This document shows positions 49,819 through 59,687 of a stretch of 64,000 nucleotides of DNA, piece after piece; position 1 is the stretch's first letter; each line of letters opens with the position of its first letter. The stretch lies in contig NZ_JAAXOW010000001.1 of NCBI RefSeq assembly GCF_012396185.1, forward strand, positions 1,116,001 through 1,180,000, read 5' to 3'. The DNA comes from Sanguibacter hominis ATCC BAA-789. GTDB lineage: Bacteria; Actinomycetota; Actinomycetes; Actinomycetales; Cellulomonadaceae. The position numbers and the translations under genes are program-made. Below the pieces are notes generated by a model. That model saw only the letters and a program-made list of their open reading frames with translations, searched no databases and was not told the DNA's origin.

Positions 49819-51339
49819 TCATCCGATGGCGCCGCCCACCTCCTTCTCGGTCGTGGTCTCGATGTCGATCCGCCCCACGAGGCTGTGCTCGCGGGAGTAC
49901 GTGAAGTAGATGATGAAGCCGAGCACGAGCCAGACGCCGAAGCGCAGCCACGTGATCGTCGTCAGGTTGGTCATGAGCCACAGGCAGGCGACGCCGGACA
50001 CGATCGGCAGCACCGGCGACCACGGCACGCGGAACCCACGCTCGAGGTCGGGGCGCTGCTTGCGCAGGAGTGGCACCGCGAAGCTGACGAGGACGAACGC
50101 GGACAGCGTGCCGATGTTGATCATGTCGGCGAGCGCAGACACGTCGGTGAGCGCGGCGACGAGCGCGACGACGACGCCCGCCCCGATCTGCAGCCGCGCA
50201 GGCGTGCGGTGTACGGGGTGCGTGACGGACAGCGCGCGGGGGAGCAGGCCGTCGCGGCTCATCGAGAAGACGATCCGGGTGAGGCCGAGCAGGAGCACCA
50301 TGATCACGGACGTCAGCCCGACGAGGATGCCCATCGAGATGACCTTGCCAGCCCAGTCGGCGCCGACGAGCACGAACGCGGACGTGAGCGACGGCTCGTC
50401 GACCTTCGCGAGCTCGGCGTAGGAGACCATGCCGGTCACGACGATCGTCACGAGGACGTAGAGGACGGTGACGACGGCGAGGCCGCCGAGGATGCCGCGA
50501 GGCAGGTTGCGCTGCGGGTCGCGCGTCTCCTCTGCGGTCGTTGCGACGACGTCGAACCCGATGAAGGCGAAGAACACGAGTGCCGCGCCGGACAGGACGC
50601 CGACGATGCCGTACATCGACGGCTCGAGGCCGGTGACGAACGCGAACAGCGGCTGGTGCAGGCCGGACGCGCTCTCGGCGGGCTGTGCCGGCGGGATGAA
50701 CGGCGAGAAGTTCTCGGCCTTGACGTAGAAGAACCCGACGACGATCACGAAGAGCGTGATGCTCACCTTGATGATCGTGAACACCGAGTTCACGCGGGTG
50801 CTCATCTTCGTGCCGATGACGAGCAGCGCGGTGAAGATCGCGACGATGAGAGCTGGACCCCACTCGAAGGTGATCGGGCCGAGGTGCAGGTCCATGGGGA
50901 TGCCGATGCCGAAGAGATCGAACGCGTCACCGAGGTAGATGCCCCAGAACTTCGCGATGACGGCAGCGGCGAGGAGCATCTCGAGGATGAGGTCCCAGCC
51001 GATGATCCAGGCGACGAGCTCGCCCATGGTCGCGTACGAGTACGTGTAGGCGGACCCGGCGATGGGAAGCGTCGAGGCGAACTCGGCGTAGCACATCATC
51101 GCGAGGCCGCACACGATCGAGGCGATGACGAACGAGACGATCACGCCCGGCCCGGCGTGGTTGGCGGCGGCCTGCGCGCCGACGGAGAAGATGCCCGCGC
51201 CGACGGCGACGGCGACGCCGAGGACGGCGAGGTCCCATGCGGTGAGGTCGCGTCGGAGCGACCGTTCGGGGTCCTCGCTCGTGGCGATCGCAGCCTCGAT
51301 GGACTTGCGTCGTCCCCTGCTGTCAGCCGTCCTGGCCAT
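49819..51339 (-). CDS. APC-superfamily amino-acid permease (YfnA/CAT-like)
   Basis: The 506-residue membrane protein has about 12 TM helices. The first one carries the APC substrate-binding GAGIFSVGAQAA loop; a later AFIGFDVVATTAEETRDPQRNLPRG is the conserved TM6-loop signature of cationic amino-acid transporters (CAT/YfnA). ATG 51339 follows a GGAGCAGGG ribosome site, and the first in-frame residues (MARTADSRG) fit a cytosolic N-terminus. It moves amino acids using a proton gradient; the substrate is not known. Confidence 0.9.
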   Translation of the reverse strand: MARTADSRGRRKSIEAAIATSEDPERSLRRDLTAWDLAVLGVAVAVGAGIFSVGAQAAANHAGPGVIVSFVIASIVCGLAMMCYAEFASTLPIAGSAYTYSYATMGELVAWIIGWDLILEMLLAAAVIAKFWGIYLGDAFDLFGIGIPMDLHLGPITFEWGPALIVAIFTALLVIGTKMSTRVNSVFTIIKVSITLFVIVVGFFYVKAENFSPFIPPAQPAESASGLHQPLFAFVTGLEPSMYGIVGVLSGAALVFFAFIGFDVVATTAEETRDPQRNLPRGILGGLAVVTVLYVLVTIVVTGMVSYAELAKVDEPSLTSAFVLVGADWAGKVISMGILVGLTSVIMVLLLGLTRIVFSMSRDGLLPRALSVTHPVHRTPARLQIGAGVVVALVAALTDVSALADMINIGTLSAFVLVSFAVPLLRKQRPDLERGFRVPWSPVLPIVSGVACLWLMTNLTTITWLRFGVWLVLGFIIYFTYSREHSLVGRIDIETTTEKEVGGAIG

Positions 51340-51420
51340 CCCTGCTCCCGCCGTGAGGTCCTGTCTTACGAGCCTGCCCCCGTGGATGGTGCGACGCCAG
51401 CGGGGCACGCCGCGCAGACA

Positions 51421-53004
51421 CTACCGCGTGAATGCGGCGAGAACCGTCTGGAGGTCCTGGGAAGCGTCGACGAGCTCGTGCGCGGCGTCGCGGACCGTGC
51501 CGATCTCGACGGCGGTCGCGCGTGAGGCTGCTTCCACGTCCTGGAGGGACCGGGCGATCGTGCGGCCGCCGTCGGCGACCTGCTCGACGGAGCGGGCCAT
51601 CTCGTTGGTCGTGGCGGTCTGCTCCTCGACGGCTCCGGCGATCGACATCTGGTAGTCGTTGATGCGCGTGACGACGTCGGTGATGTGGGCGATCTCCGCG
51701 GTCGCGCGGTCCACGGTCGCCTGGATCTCCTCGACCTGCTCGGTGATGCCCCCGGTCGCGGTGGCGGTCTCCTGGGCGAGGTCCTTGACCTCGCTCGCGA
51801 CGACGGCGAACCCGCGCCCGGCCTCGCCGGCGCGTGCGGCCTCGATCGTGGCGTTGAGTGCCAGGAGGTTGGTCTGCGCGGCGATCGCGGAGATGACCTT
51901 GACGACGCTGCTGATCTGCGCGGACGCCTCGCCGAGGGCGACGACGGTGCGTGAGGTGGCGTCGGCGGCGTTGACGGCCTCGGTGGCGATCTGCGCGGCG
52001 GCGTTCGCGTTCTGCGCGATCTCGGAGATGGACGCGCCCATCTGGTGGGTTCCTGCCGCGACGGTCTCGATGCCGGCGGCGACCTCGGTCGCGGAGCCGG
52101 CGAGGTCGACGGTCTGCTCGGTAGCGGTGGCGGTCGCGCTGGCGATGTCGTCTCCCGTGGCGAGGAGCTGGCGGGCGGAGGCGTCGAGGCGGGCGGCGAC
52201 CTGGGCGACCTCGTCGGCGACGGAGGAGGACCGGTCGAGGGTCGCGTTGAGGGACACGGCGAGCTGCTCGAGCTCGGTGCGGCCGCGGCCCTCGTCGAGG
52301 CGGATGCTGAGGTCGCCGGTGCCGAGGACCTGAGCGGCGCGGCGGATGGGCGTGACGATCGAGCGGGCGATGACGATGCACACGGCGACGGTGACGGCGA
52401 GGACGACGAGCGTGGCGAGGGCGAGGCGTGCGGCGTCGCCGAGGGCGACCTGCTGCACGTCGTCGACGTAGACGCCTGAGCCGATGATCCAGCCCCACGG
52501 CTCGTAGCCGACGACGTAGGAGACCTTGGGCTGCGCGGCGTCGTAGCCCGGCTTGGGCCACTGGTACTCGACGAACCCGCGCCCGTCGGCCTTGACGACG
52601 TCGACCATCTCGACGAAGAGGAGCTTGCCGTCGGGGTCGGCGTTCTGGCTGAGGTCGCTGCCGTCCATCTCGGGCTTGATGGGGTGCATGACCATGGCGG
52701 GCGTCATGTCGTTGATCCAGAAGTACTCCTCGCCGGAGTACCGCATGTCGCGGACGGCGTCGATCGCGGCGGCCTGCGCGGCCTCGCGGTCCATCGCACC
52801 GCTCGTCTCTTGCGCGCCGAAGTAGGCGAGGACGCCGGCGGCGGACTCGACGACGGCGCGGGTCGCGTCCTGGCGCTCGGTCATGACGCGGTCGCGGACG
52901 AGGACGCTCGCGATGACGGTGAGCGCACCCATGCCGAGCGCTGCGAGGACCACGACGGCGACGAGGCGCGTCATGATCGAGGTCGAGCTGAGTCGTGCGG
53001 TCAT
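51421..53004 (-). CDS. Methyl-accepting chemotaxis protein with sCache sensor
   Basis: The 527-residue protein starts at ATG 53004 after AGGAG. TM1 is at about residues 12-33. A single Cache (sCache_2-type) sensor follows, with the motif [15 protein letters not shown], then TM2 near 195-215. A HAMP domain and the signalling domain follow; its hairpin tip contains [18 protein letters not shown]. No flagellar genes are seen in the window. The protein probably senses a small organic acid, as sCache_2 sensors often do. Confidence 0.95.
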   Translation of the reverse strand: MTARLSSTSIMTRLVAVVVLAALGMGALTVIASVLVRDRVMTERQDATRAVVESAAGVLAYFGAQETSGAMDREAAQAAAIDAVRDMRYSGEEYFWINDMTPAMVMHPIKPEMDGSDLSQNADPDGKLLFVEMVDVVKADGRGFVEYQWPKPGYDAAQPKVSYVVGYEPWGWIIGSGVYVDDVQQVALGDAARLALATLVVLAVTVAVCIVIARSIVTPIRRAAQVLGTGDLSIRLDEGRGRTELEQLAVSLNATLDRSSSVADEVAQVAARLDASARQLLATGDDIASATATATEQTVDLAGSATEVAAGIETVAAGTHQMGASISEIAQNANAAAQIATEAVNAADATSRTVVALGEASAQISSVVKVISAIAAQTNLLALNATIEAARAGEAGRGFAVVASEVKDLAQETATATGGITEQVEEIQATVDRATAEIAHITDVVTRINDYQMSIAGAVEEQTATTNEMARSVEQVADGGRTIARSLQDVEAASRATAVEIGTVRDAAHELVDASQDLQTVLAAFTR

Positions 53005-53238
53005 CGCGGGCTCCTGGGCGTGCGGCGTGGCGTGCGGCTGGGTGTCCGGCTGGTGGCGAGACGGTGCGGGGCGGTGGTGCGGGCACTCATCGGTCGCAGG
53101 CGGTACTCGATGAGACGACCGTGAGAAATGCGTCCACGCGTTAAGGGGATAACACCCAGGGCTGCGGAGAGGGGGCCTCCGCAGCGTCCGCCCGGACACC
53201 GTCGATGCCCACAGCCCCTGGATGGGAGAATTCCCGTC

Positions 53239-53844
53239 ATGGCGAAGCTCTACTTCCGGTACGGGGCGATGAACTCCGGCAAGTCGACGTCCCTGCTGCA
53301 GGCGGCGCACAACTACGAGGAGCGGGACCACCAGATCCTGCTCGCCAAGCCGGGCATCGACACGAAGGCGGGACGCAAGATCCACTCGCGCCTCGGCGTC
53401 GACCGGTCGGTCGACTACGTGCTCGGGGAGGACGACGACGCCTACCTCACCCTGCAGACGCACCGCGAGCGCGTGCAGCGCGAGACGGGCCGCGACGTGT
53501 CCTGCCTGCTGCTCGACGAGGCGCAGTTCCTCACGCCGCGCCAGGTCGACGACCTGCTGCGTGTCGCCGTCCTCGATGGCATCCCGGTGATCTGCTACGG
53601 CATCCGCACCGACTTCCGCACGGCGGCGTTCCCGGGCTCGCAGCGCCTCCTCGAGATCGCGCACAGCCTCGAGGAGCTCAAGACGATCTGCCGGTGCGGC
53701 CGCAAGGCGATCTTCAACTCGCGGCGCGTCGACGGGCACGCGGTGTTCGACGGCGACCAGGTCGCGATCGACGGCGCTGCGGTGACGTACGAGTCGCTGT
53801 GCGCGGCCTGCTACCTGCGCGAGTCGGGCGGCGTGCTCGCCTGA
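53239..53844 (+). CDS. tdk: Thymidine kinase (TK1 type)
   Basis: The 201-residue protein has the P-loop GAMNSGKS at residues 9-16, Walker-[10 protein letters not shown], and two Cys pairs (ICRCGRKA and CAAC) that form the structural zinc site. It phosphorylates thymidine to dTMP in the pyrimidine salvage pathway. The start ATG 53239 follows GGGAGAA. It is a normal length for the family. Confidence 0.93.
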   Translation: MAKLYFRYGAMNSGKSTSLLQAAHNYEERDHQILLAKPGIDTKAGRKIHSRLGVDRSVDYVLGEDDDAYLTLQTHRERVQRETGRDVSCLLLDEAQFLTPRQVDDLLRVAVLDGIPVICYGIRTDFRTAAFPGSQRLLEIAHSLEELKTICRCGRKAIFNSRRVDGHAVFDGDQVAIDGAAVTYESLCAACYLRESGGVLA

Positions 53845-53874
53845 CCCTGGGGGTCGTGCTTGCTCGGGCGGCCC

Positions 53875-54771
53875 TCAGTCCGCGCAGGCTTCGAGGAAGT
53901 CGCGGGCGTGCCGCGGCGGGGCCGCGCCCGCCCACAGGGCGGTGAGCGGGCGGCTCATGGTGAGTCCGTCGACCTGGACGCGGGCGAGGCGTCCCGCGCG
54001 GACGTCGTCGGCGACGGCGAGGCTGCTGAGCACGCCGGGTGCGGTGCCGCCCATGACTGCGCTGCGCATGCCAAGGGTGCTCTTCTGCACCATCACGGGC
54101 TCGGCGTGGTCCGGGTAGCCGGCGTCGGCCATCGCGGCGTCGAAGGCCTGGCGCGTGCCGCTGCCCTTCTCGCGCAGCACGAGTCCGGTCGTCGCGAGCT
54201 CCTGCACGGTGATGGAGCGGGCGCGGGCCCAGCGGTGCTCGGGCTGGACGACGACGTCAAGCGTGTCGTGCGCGACCGTCGCCGAGCCGAGGCCCGCTGG
54301 CGTGCGGGGAGACTCGACGAACCCGAGGTCGGCCGTGCCCTCGCGCACGCTCATGGCGACGGTGCTGCTGTTGGCGGCGGTGACCTGCACCTCCGGCCCG
54401 TGCTCGCCGACCTGCGCGCGCCAGGTCCCGATCCACCTCGGCAGGAGGTGCTCGGCGATCGTGAGGCTCGCGGCGATGCGCAGGGTGGTGGTGCGGTCGT
54501 CGCGCAGGGCGCGTGCGGCGTCGGCGAACGCGTCTGCGGCGGCCAGGAGGGGCTGCGCCCAGCCGACGACCTGCTGACCCGCTGGCGTGAGCCGGGAGCC
54601 GCGGGTGGAGCGCACGAGGAGGCGCGCGCCGAGCTCGCGTTCGAGAGTGCGGATGCGCAGCGAGACGGCCTGCTGGCTGACGCCGAGGAGGCCGGCCGCG
54701 GCGGAGATGCTGTTCTCCCGGGCGGCGAGCGCGAGCGCGCGCAGCGCCTGCAGGTCGGGTTCTGCCCGCAT
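53875..54771 (-). CDS. LysR-family regulator of the YeiH gene
   Basis: The 298-residue protein has an N-terminal winged HTH (residues 5-65: ALAARENSISAAAGLLGVSQ and QAVSLRIRTLERELG) and a two-lobed LysR sensor domain (residues 90-295). It is divergently transcribed from the YeiH-type gene with 63 bp between start codons, the usual arrangement for a LysR protein that controls its neighbour. The effector is not known. Confidence 0.9.
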   Translation of the reverse strand: MRAEPDLQALRALALAARENSISAAAGLLGVSQQAVSLRIRTLERELGARLLVRSTRGSRLTPAGQQVVGWAQPLLAAADAFADAARALRDDRTTTLRIAASLTIAEHLLPRWIGTWRAQVGEHGPEVQVTAANSSTVAMSVREGTADLGFVESPRTPAGLGSATVAHDTLDVVVQPEHRWARARSITVQELATTGLVLREKGSGTRQAFDAAMADAGYPDHAEPVMVQKSTLGMRSAVMGGTAPGVLSSLAVADDVRAGRLARVQVDGLTMSRPLTALWAGAAPPRHARDFLEACAD

Positions 54772-54834
54772 CGATCTCCTCCGTCCTGCGACAAGCCTAC
54801 GTTGTGACGCGCTCGGGAACTGCTTCTACCGGCG

Positions 54835-55974
54835 ATGAGCGCGCGCCGAGACGATGACGTCATGACCCTCCTCGAGCCCGACGCCGCCGCGCACGCGCCC
54901 GGGGACGGCCGACGCCTCGCTCAGCAGGTCGGCCCCGCGCGCGAGCGCGGCTCCCTCCGGCCCTCCCTCTCGCGTGCGGCGTCGCGACTGCCCGGCGTCG
55001 CGCTGTGCCTCGCGGCCGCGGCGCTCTCATGGGTCACTGGCCAGCTCGTCCCGGGGCTCAGCCCGATGATCGTCGCGATCGTCCTCGGCGTCGTGGTGAC
55101 CAACGCGACGCGGCTGCCCCCGTCCCTGTCACCGGGGATCGACTTTTCCGCAAAGGTCCTGCTGCGCGTCGGGATCGTGTTCCTCGGGCTGCAGCTCGTC
55201 CTGGCCGACATCCTCGGCCTGGGCGCGCCGATGCTGCTCGTCGTGCTGTGCGTCGTCGGCGGCGGGATCCTCGGCACGGTCGCGCTGGGCCGCTGGCTGC
55301 GCGTGCCGCGCGGCCTCGCGCTCCTGATCGCGTGCGGCTTCTCCATCTGCGGGGCTGCGGCGGTCGCGGGGGCCGCGAGCGTCACCGACCCGGACGACGA
55401 CGCGGAGGACCAGACGGTCACCGCCGTCGCGCTCGTCGTCATCTTCGGCACGGCGATGATCGCCCTGCTCCCGCTCGCGAGCCACCTGCTGGCCCTCGGT
55501 GCGGTCACCGCGGGCACGTGGGCCGGGGCGTCGGTCCACGAGATCGCGCAGGTCGTCGCGGTGGGCGGCATCCTCGGCCCGGACGCTCTCGCGGCTGCCG
55601 TCGTGGTGAAGCTGGCGCGCGTGCTGCTGCTCGCCCCGGTCGTGGCGGCACTCGGCGTGCGGCAGCGGCGGGTCACCTGCGCGCGTGGCGCTGGCGCGGT
55701 CCCCGCGCGGCGCCGTCCGCCGCTCGTCCCGCCGTTCGTCGTCGGCTTCCTGGCGCTCGTGCTGCTGCGCGCCCTGGTGACGCTGCCCGCGTGGACGCTC
55801 ACGACCGGTCGCCTCCTGCAGACGGTGATGCTCTCCGCTGCGATGTTCGCGCTGGGGTGCGGCGTCAAGGTCCAGGAGCTCAGGAAGGTTGGTGCGCGGC
55901 CATTCGTGCTCGCGGCCCTGGCCACGCTGCTCGTGACCACGATCGCGGGGGTCGGCGTCACGCTCGTGAGCTGA
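54835..55974 (+). CDS. YeiH-family membrane transporter (putative sulfate/sulfite-linked exporter)
   Basis: The 379-residue protein has about ten TM helices and the YeiH signatures LGVVVTNATRLPPSLSPGI, GFSICGAAAVAGAAS and WAGASVHEIAQVVA. It belongs to UPF0324/YeiH, which is thought to export sulfur or other small anions. ATG 54835 or ATG 54862 may be the start. The LysR gene divergent to it is likely its regulator. Confidence 0.88.
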   Translation: MSARRDDDVMTLLEPDAAAHAPGDGRRLAQQVGPARERGSLRPSLSRAASRLPGVALCLAAAALSWVTGQLVPGLSPMIVAIVLGVVVTNATRLPPSLSPGIDFSAKVLLRVGIVFLGLQLVLADILGLGAPMLLVVLCVVGGGILGTVALGRWLRVPRGLALLIACGFSICGAAAVAGAASVTDPDDDAEDQTVTAVALVVIFGTAMIALLPLASHLLALGAVTAGTWAGASVHEIAQVVAVGGILGPDALAAAVVVKLARVLLLAPVVAALGVRQRRVTCARGAGAVPARRRPPLVPPFVVGFLALVLLRALVTLPAWTLTTGRLLQTVMLSAAMFALGCGVKVQELRKVGARPFVLAALATLLVTTIAGVGVTLVS

Positions 55975-56074
55975 GCCGGCTGCGCCCTGTCCACAAAGCG
56001 CCAGCCGCACCTGCACCGGCCCGGGCGGGACGACGGCACGCGGCGCTGTCGGTCGGGTACGGCACAGTGTGCGT

Positions 56075-56647
56075 ATGACGACGACGATCCAGGCCGCACG
56101 CTGCTTCGGCGACGGCGACCCGCTGTACGAGGCGTACCACGACGACGAGTGGGGCGTGCCCGTGCACGGCGAGGCCGCGCTGCTCGAGCGCCTCGCGCTC
56201 GAGGCGTTCCAGTCGGGCCTGGCGTGGATCACGGTGCTGCGCAAGCGCCCGGCGTTCCGCGAGGTGTTCGCGGACTTCGACCCGGAGACGGTCGCGGGCT
56301 TCGAGGAGGACGACGTCGAGCGGCTCCTCCTGGACGCCCGCATCATCCGCAACCGCGCGAAGATCGAGGCGACGATCAGCAACGCGCGCGCCGTCGTCGC
56401 GCTGCGCGAGGCAGGAGAGACGCTCGACGAGCTGATCTGGTCGTTCGCGCCGCCCGCGCGCGAGCGCCGCCTCGCGAGCCTCACGGAGATCCCGGGCCAG
56501 ACGCCCGAGTCTGTCGCCCTCGCGAAGGAGCTCAAGCGTCGAGGCTTCCGCTTCATCGGCCCGACGACCGCCTACGCGGCGATGCAGGCGTGCGGCCTCG
56601 TCGACGACCACGTCGCGACCTGCCCGATCGCTGCCCGCACGAGCTGA
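56075..56647 (+). CDS. tag: DNA-3-methyladenine glycosylase I (TagA)
   Basis: The 190-residue protein starts at ATG 56075 (GTG 56069 is close). It shows the TagA pattern: the early CFGDGDPLYEAYHDDEWGVPVHG, with Tyr and Trp residues that recognise the methylated base, then LERLALEAFQSGLAWITVL and a terminal GLVDDHVATCP with zinc-ligand residues. It removes 3-methyladenine from alkylated DNA as the first step of base-excision repair. The length is normal. Confidence 0.93.
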   Translation: MTTTIQAARCFGDGDPLYEAYHDDEWGVPVHGEAALLERLALEAFQSGLAWITVLRKRPAFREVFADFDPETVAGFEEDDVERLLLDARIIRNRAKIEATISNARAVVALREAGETLDELIWSFAPPARERRLASLTEIPGQTPESVALAKELKRRGFRFIGPTTAYAAMQACGLVDDHVATCPIAARTS

Positions 56648-56663
56648 ACGGTCAGCCCACGCG

Positions 56664-57506
56664 TCAGAGGACGGCGCCGCCGCGGGCGCGGGCGAGCCAC
56701 GGGGTCGCGAACTCGACGAGCTCACGGACCGGGACGAGGACCGCGGGGGCGTTCCCGACGAGCGCCGTCTCGACGAGCTCGGGGTGCGCCTCGCAGAACG
56801 CGGCGCCGCACTCGCCGAAGTCCTCGTCCTCGGGCCACAGCTCCTGCCACGTCTCCCAGACCCGCTCCCCGTCACGCAGCACGGGCCCGCCTTGCGCGAC
56901 GTACTGACGCGTCGGCCAGGTGATGCGGTTCTCCGCGAGGTGCAGCGCGGTGCACTTGTCGAAGCCGACGCCCAGGAGCAGCACGTACCCGCCGACGTCG
57001 TGCAGGGCGCGCATCGGCGAACGCTCACCTGCGGCGTCGTCCAAGTCGTGGGTCGAGGTGATGCGCGCCGCGTTCGGGCCGAGCGCGGCGATCGACCGCT
57101 GCGGGTGCGCCGAGCGCAGCACGCCGGGCCACGTGCGGAACAGCTCGGCGACCGCGCCCATCGTGCGGGTCGGCGTACGCGCCGGGTCGTACGCCGGGAG
57201 ACTGTCGCGCAGCGTCGGGTACCACTCCTCCGGCACGTCGGGCATGCGCAGGAACGCGGGGTCGCACAGCTGCCACGACTGCGCCGGCATCACGACGGTG
57301 CCATCGGGCCCGACGGCGTCGACCACACCCTGCACGACCCCCGCCTCGCCACCGACGACGTAGCCGAGGCGCGAGAGCGACACGTGCACCATGACCGTCC
57401 GGCCACGCACCCCCAGATCCGCGAGCACGTCGCTGAGAGCGGTGGCGGTGACGGGTACAGGTGCGTGACGATGGCGGACAGGCGCTCCGCCGGACTGGGT
57501 TTCCAC
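56664..57506 (-). CDS. AAC(3)-family aminoglycoside N-acetyltransferase-like protein
   Basis: The 280-residue protein starts at GTG 57506 after TTGGAG; an upstream extension is non-conserved. VMVHVSLSRLGYVVGGE is the acetyl-CoA binding region, SAHPQRSIAALGP contains the family His, and DKCTALHLAE is a later conserved block. AAC(3) enzymes acetylate the 3-amino group of 2-deoxystreptamine in aminoglycosides. Chromosomal copies like this may act on other substrates, so resistance is not certain. It is convergent with the tag gene (17 bp apart). Confidence 0.85.
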   Translation of the reverse strand: METQSGGAPVRHRHAPVPVTATALSDVLADLGVRGRTVMVHVSLSRLGYVVGGEAGVVQGVVDAVGPDGTVVMPAQSWQLCDPAFLRMPDVPEEWYPTLRDSLPAYDPARTPTRTMGAVAELFRTWPGVLRSAHPQRSIAALGPNAARITSTHDLDDAAGERSPMRALHDVGGYVLLLGVGFDKCTALHLAENRITWPTRQYVAQGGPVLRDGERVWETWQELWPEDEDFGECGAAFCEAHPELVETALVGNAPAVLVPVRELVEFATPWLARARGGAVL

Positions 57507-57587
57507 GCGCTCCAACGTAGCGGCGGCGTCCGCGCGCCGCGCGTCCACACAGGTCACGACCCAGGATGAAAAGCAGGAGGAAGCACG

Positions 57588-58109
57588 ATGAGCACCACGA
57601 AGATCGTCGATCACCTCGGTGTCACGGACGGTCGCGTGCCGCCCGCCGTGCTTGCTGCGGGGGCGTGGGTCGCGCAGTCGCTCGTGTCACGCGAGCGCGG
57701 CGGCAGGTTCGCGCGCCTCGCCGGGACGGCGCTGGGCGCCGCGTCGGTGGCGCTCGCCGGTGCGTCTGTCGTCGACTTCGCGCGACGCCGCACGACCGTC
57801 GACCCGCGCGTCCCCGACGCGTCGACGCTCGTCACGTCCGGCGTCAACGCGGTGAGCCGCAACCCGATGTACGTCGGGATGGTCGGCGTCGTCGTCGCAC
57901 GGGCGGTCGCTCGGCGGTCCGTCGCCGCCCTCGCCCCTGCGGCCGCGCTCGCCTACCTGCTGCACTCCCGCCAGATCGCGGCGGAGGAGGAGATGCTCGC
58001 GGCGAAGTTCGGTGCCGCATATGCGGAGTACGTGGCGACCGTGCCGCGCTGGGTCGACGGACGCTCGGTCGGGGCCGTGCGCGCCCTCCTCGAGGACCGG
58101 ACCGGCTGA
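57588..58109 (+). CDS. ICMT/PEMT-type membrane methyltransferase
   Basis: The 173-residue protein has about four hydrophobic segments. The conserved SRNPMYVGMVG and the C-terminal run EEEMLAAKFGAAYAEYVATVP (SAM-binding and substrate-adjacent in isoprenylcysteine carboxyl methyltransferase-like proteins) are visible. Bacterial relatives methylate small thiols or lipids; the substrate here is not known. Convergent with the ABC operon. Confidence 0.82.
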   Translation: MSTTKIVDHLGVTDGRVPPAVLAAGAWVAQSLVSRERGGRFARLAGTALGAASVALAGASVVDFARRRTTVDPRVPDASTLVTSGVNAVSRNPMYVGMVGVVVARAVARRSVAALAPAAALAYLLHSRQIAAEEEMLAAKFGAAYAEYVATVPRWVDGRSVGAVRALLEDRTG

Positions 58110-58136
58110 ACGCCCCGCCGGGCAGGCGGGTGCAGA

Positions 58137-58850
58137 TCAGGGCGTGCGGCGCCGCAGGGTCGCCGCACCGAGCAGCAGCAGCGCGACGATGAACCCCACC
58201 ACGATCGTGAGCGGCATCAGCACGTCGGGCGACTCGTGGCGGGTCACCTCCGTCATCGCGTCGACGACGTAGGAGAGCGGCATCACGTCGGACGCGAGCT
58301 CGAGGGCACGCGGCATGTCGGCGCGCGGCACGAGCAGCCCGCACAGCAGGAACTGCGGCAGGATCACCGCGGGCATGAACTGCACGGCCTGGAACTCGGT
58401 GCTCGCGAACGCCGACACGAACAGCCCGAAGGACATCCCCAGGAGCGCGGCGAGGACTGCGACGAGCACCATGAGCGGCCACGGCCCCTGCGGGTCGAGG
58501 CCGAGCGGCCCCATCATGAGCGCCGACGCGAGCAGCGCCTGCACGGTCGCGACCAGGCCGAACGCGATGCCGTACCCGAGCACGAAGGACGCCTTGGGCA
58601 GCGGCAGCGTCAGCAGCCGCTCGAGCGTGCCCGTGGAACGTTCCCGCAGCGTCGCGACCGACGTGATGAGGAACATGATGATCACGGGGAACATGCCCAG
58701 CAGCGACCCGCCGATCTGCTGGAACACCGGCCCGCCGTCGTACACCCACCACAGCAGCGTGAGCAGCACGCACGGCACAACGGCGATCATCGCGACCGTG
58801 CGCGGGTCGTGGCGCAGCTGCGCGAGCACCCGGCGGGCTGTGGCGGTCAT
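58137..58850 (-). CDS. ABC-2-type transporter permease
   Basis: The 237-residue protein has six TM helices and the ABC-2 pattern STGTLERLLTLPLP at the coupling loop. It overlaps the ATPase gene upstream by 4 bp (ATGA), so it is translationally coupled. The pair forms a DrrAB/NodIJ-type exporter for a drug, lipid or polysaccharide; the substrate is unknown. Confidence 0.9.
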   Translation of the reverse strand: MTATARRVLAQLRHDPRTVAMIAVVPCVLLTLLWWVYDGGPVFQQIGGSLLGMFPVIIMFLITSVATLRERSTGTLERLLTLPLPKASFVLGYGIAFGLVATVQALLASALMMGPLGLDPQGPWPLMVLVAVLAALLGMSFGLFVSAFASTEFQAVQFMPAVILPQFLLCGLLVPRADMPRALELASDVMPLSYVVDAMTEVTRHESPDVLMPLTIVVGFIVALLLLGAATLRRRTP

Positions 58851-59575
58851 GGGCGCTCCCTGCGGACCAAGGTGAGGAAGGCGCCGTCGGCGTTCGACGC
58901 GCCTGTGGCGGCGAGCAGCTCGGGGAGGGTCGAGTCGGCGATCACCTCGCCGTCGCGCAGCAGGACGAGGCGGTCGCAGCGCTCCGCCTCGTCCATGACG
59001 TGGCTCGACACGAGCAGCGTGACGCCGTCTGCGGCGAGGTCGGCGAACAGGCCCCAGAGCGACTCCCGCAGCACCGGGTCGAGCCCGACGGTCGGCTCGT
59101 CGAGCACCAGCAGCTCGGGCGAGCCGAGCAGCGCGGTCGCGAGCGACACGCGCGACATCTGCCCGCCGGACAGGCGCCCGACGAGCGCGCGCTGGTGACT
59201 GCCGAGGTCGACGCGGTCGACGACGTCGGCGACCTGCGCCTCGAGGGCGCGGCCGCGCAGGCCGAGCGTCCGGCCGAAGTACCGCAGGTTCTCGAGGACC
59301 GTGAGGTCGAGGTAGACGCTCGGCGCCTGCGTCACGTACGCGACCCGCGAGCGCAGCCCTGCGCTGCCAGCCGGTTCGCCGAGCACCGTCACGTCGCCCG
59401 CCTCGACGAGCTGGACGCCGAGGATCGCCCGCATGAGCGTCGTCTTGCCCGCGCCAGACGGGCCGAGCAGGCCCGTCACGGTGCCGCTCGCGATCGACAG
59501 CCGCAGGCCGTCGAGGACCGTGCGCGGGCCGCGGCGGACCGTCAGTCCGTCGATCATGATCGCCGGGATGCTCAC
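58847..59575 (-). CDS. ABC-2-type transporter ATP-binding protein
   Basis: The 242-residue protein has Walker A GPSGAGKTT, signature LSGGQMSRV, Walker B LLVLDEPTVGLD and a switch His in SSHVM. It energises the permease coupled downstream. The start is GTG 59575; an ATG at 59557 is an alternative. The upstream gap of about 110 bp to the divergent Crp/Fnr gene holds both promoters. Confidence 0.92.
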   Translation of the reverse strand: MSIPAIMIDGLTVRRGPRTVLDGLRLSIASGTVTGLLGPSGAGKTTLMRAILGVQLVEAGDVTVLGEPAGSAGLRSRVAYVTQAPSVYLDLTVLENLRYFGRTLGLRGRALEAQVADVVDRVDLGSHQRALVGRLSGGQMSRVSLATALLGSPELLVLDEPTVGLDPVLRESLWGLFADLAADGVTLLVSSHVMDEAERCDRLVLLRDGEVIADSTLPELLAATGASNADGAFLTLVRRERP

Positions 59576-59687
59576 GGAGCAGACGCTATTCCTCGTGCTT
59601 GCCGCGGCGCACGCGACACGACGCACACTGGGGGCATGACTCTCGCGTCCCAGGCGCAGCTGATGGTGCGCGGCCTAGGCTCGGAGC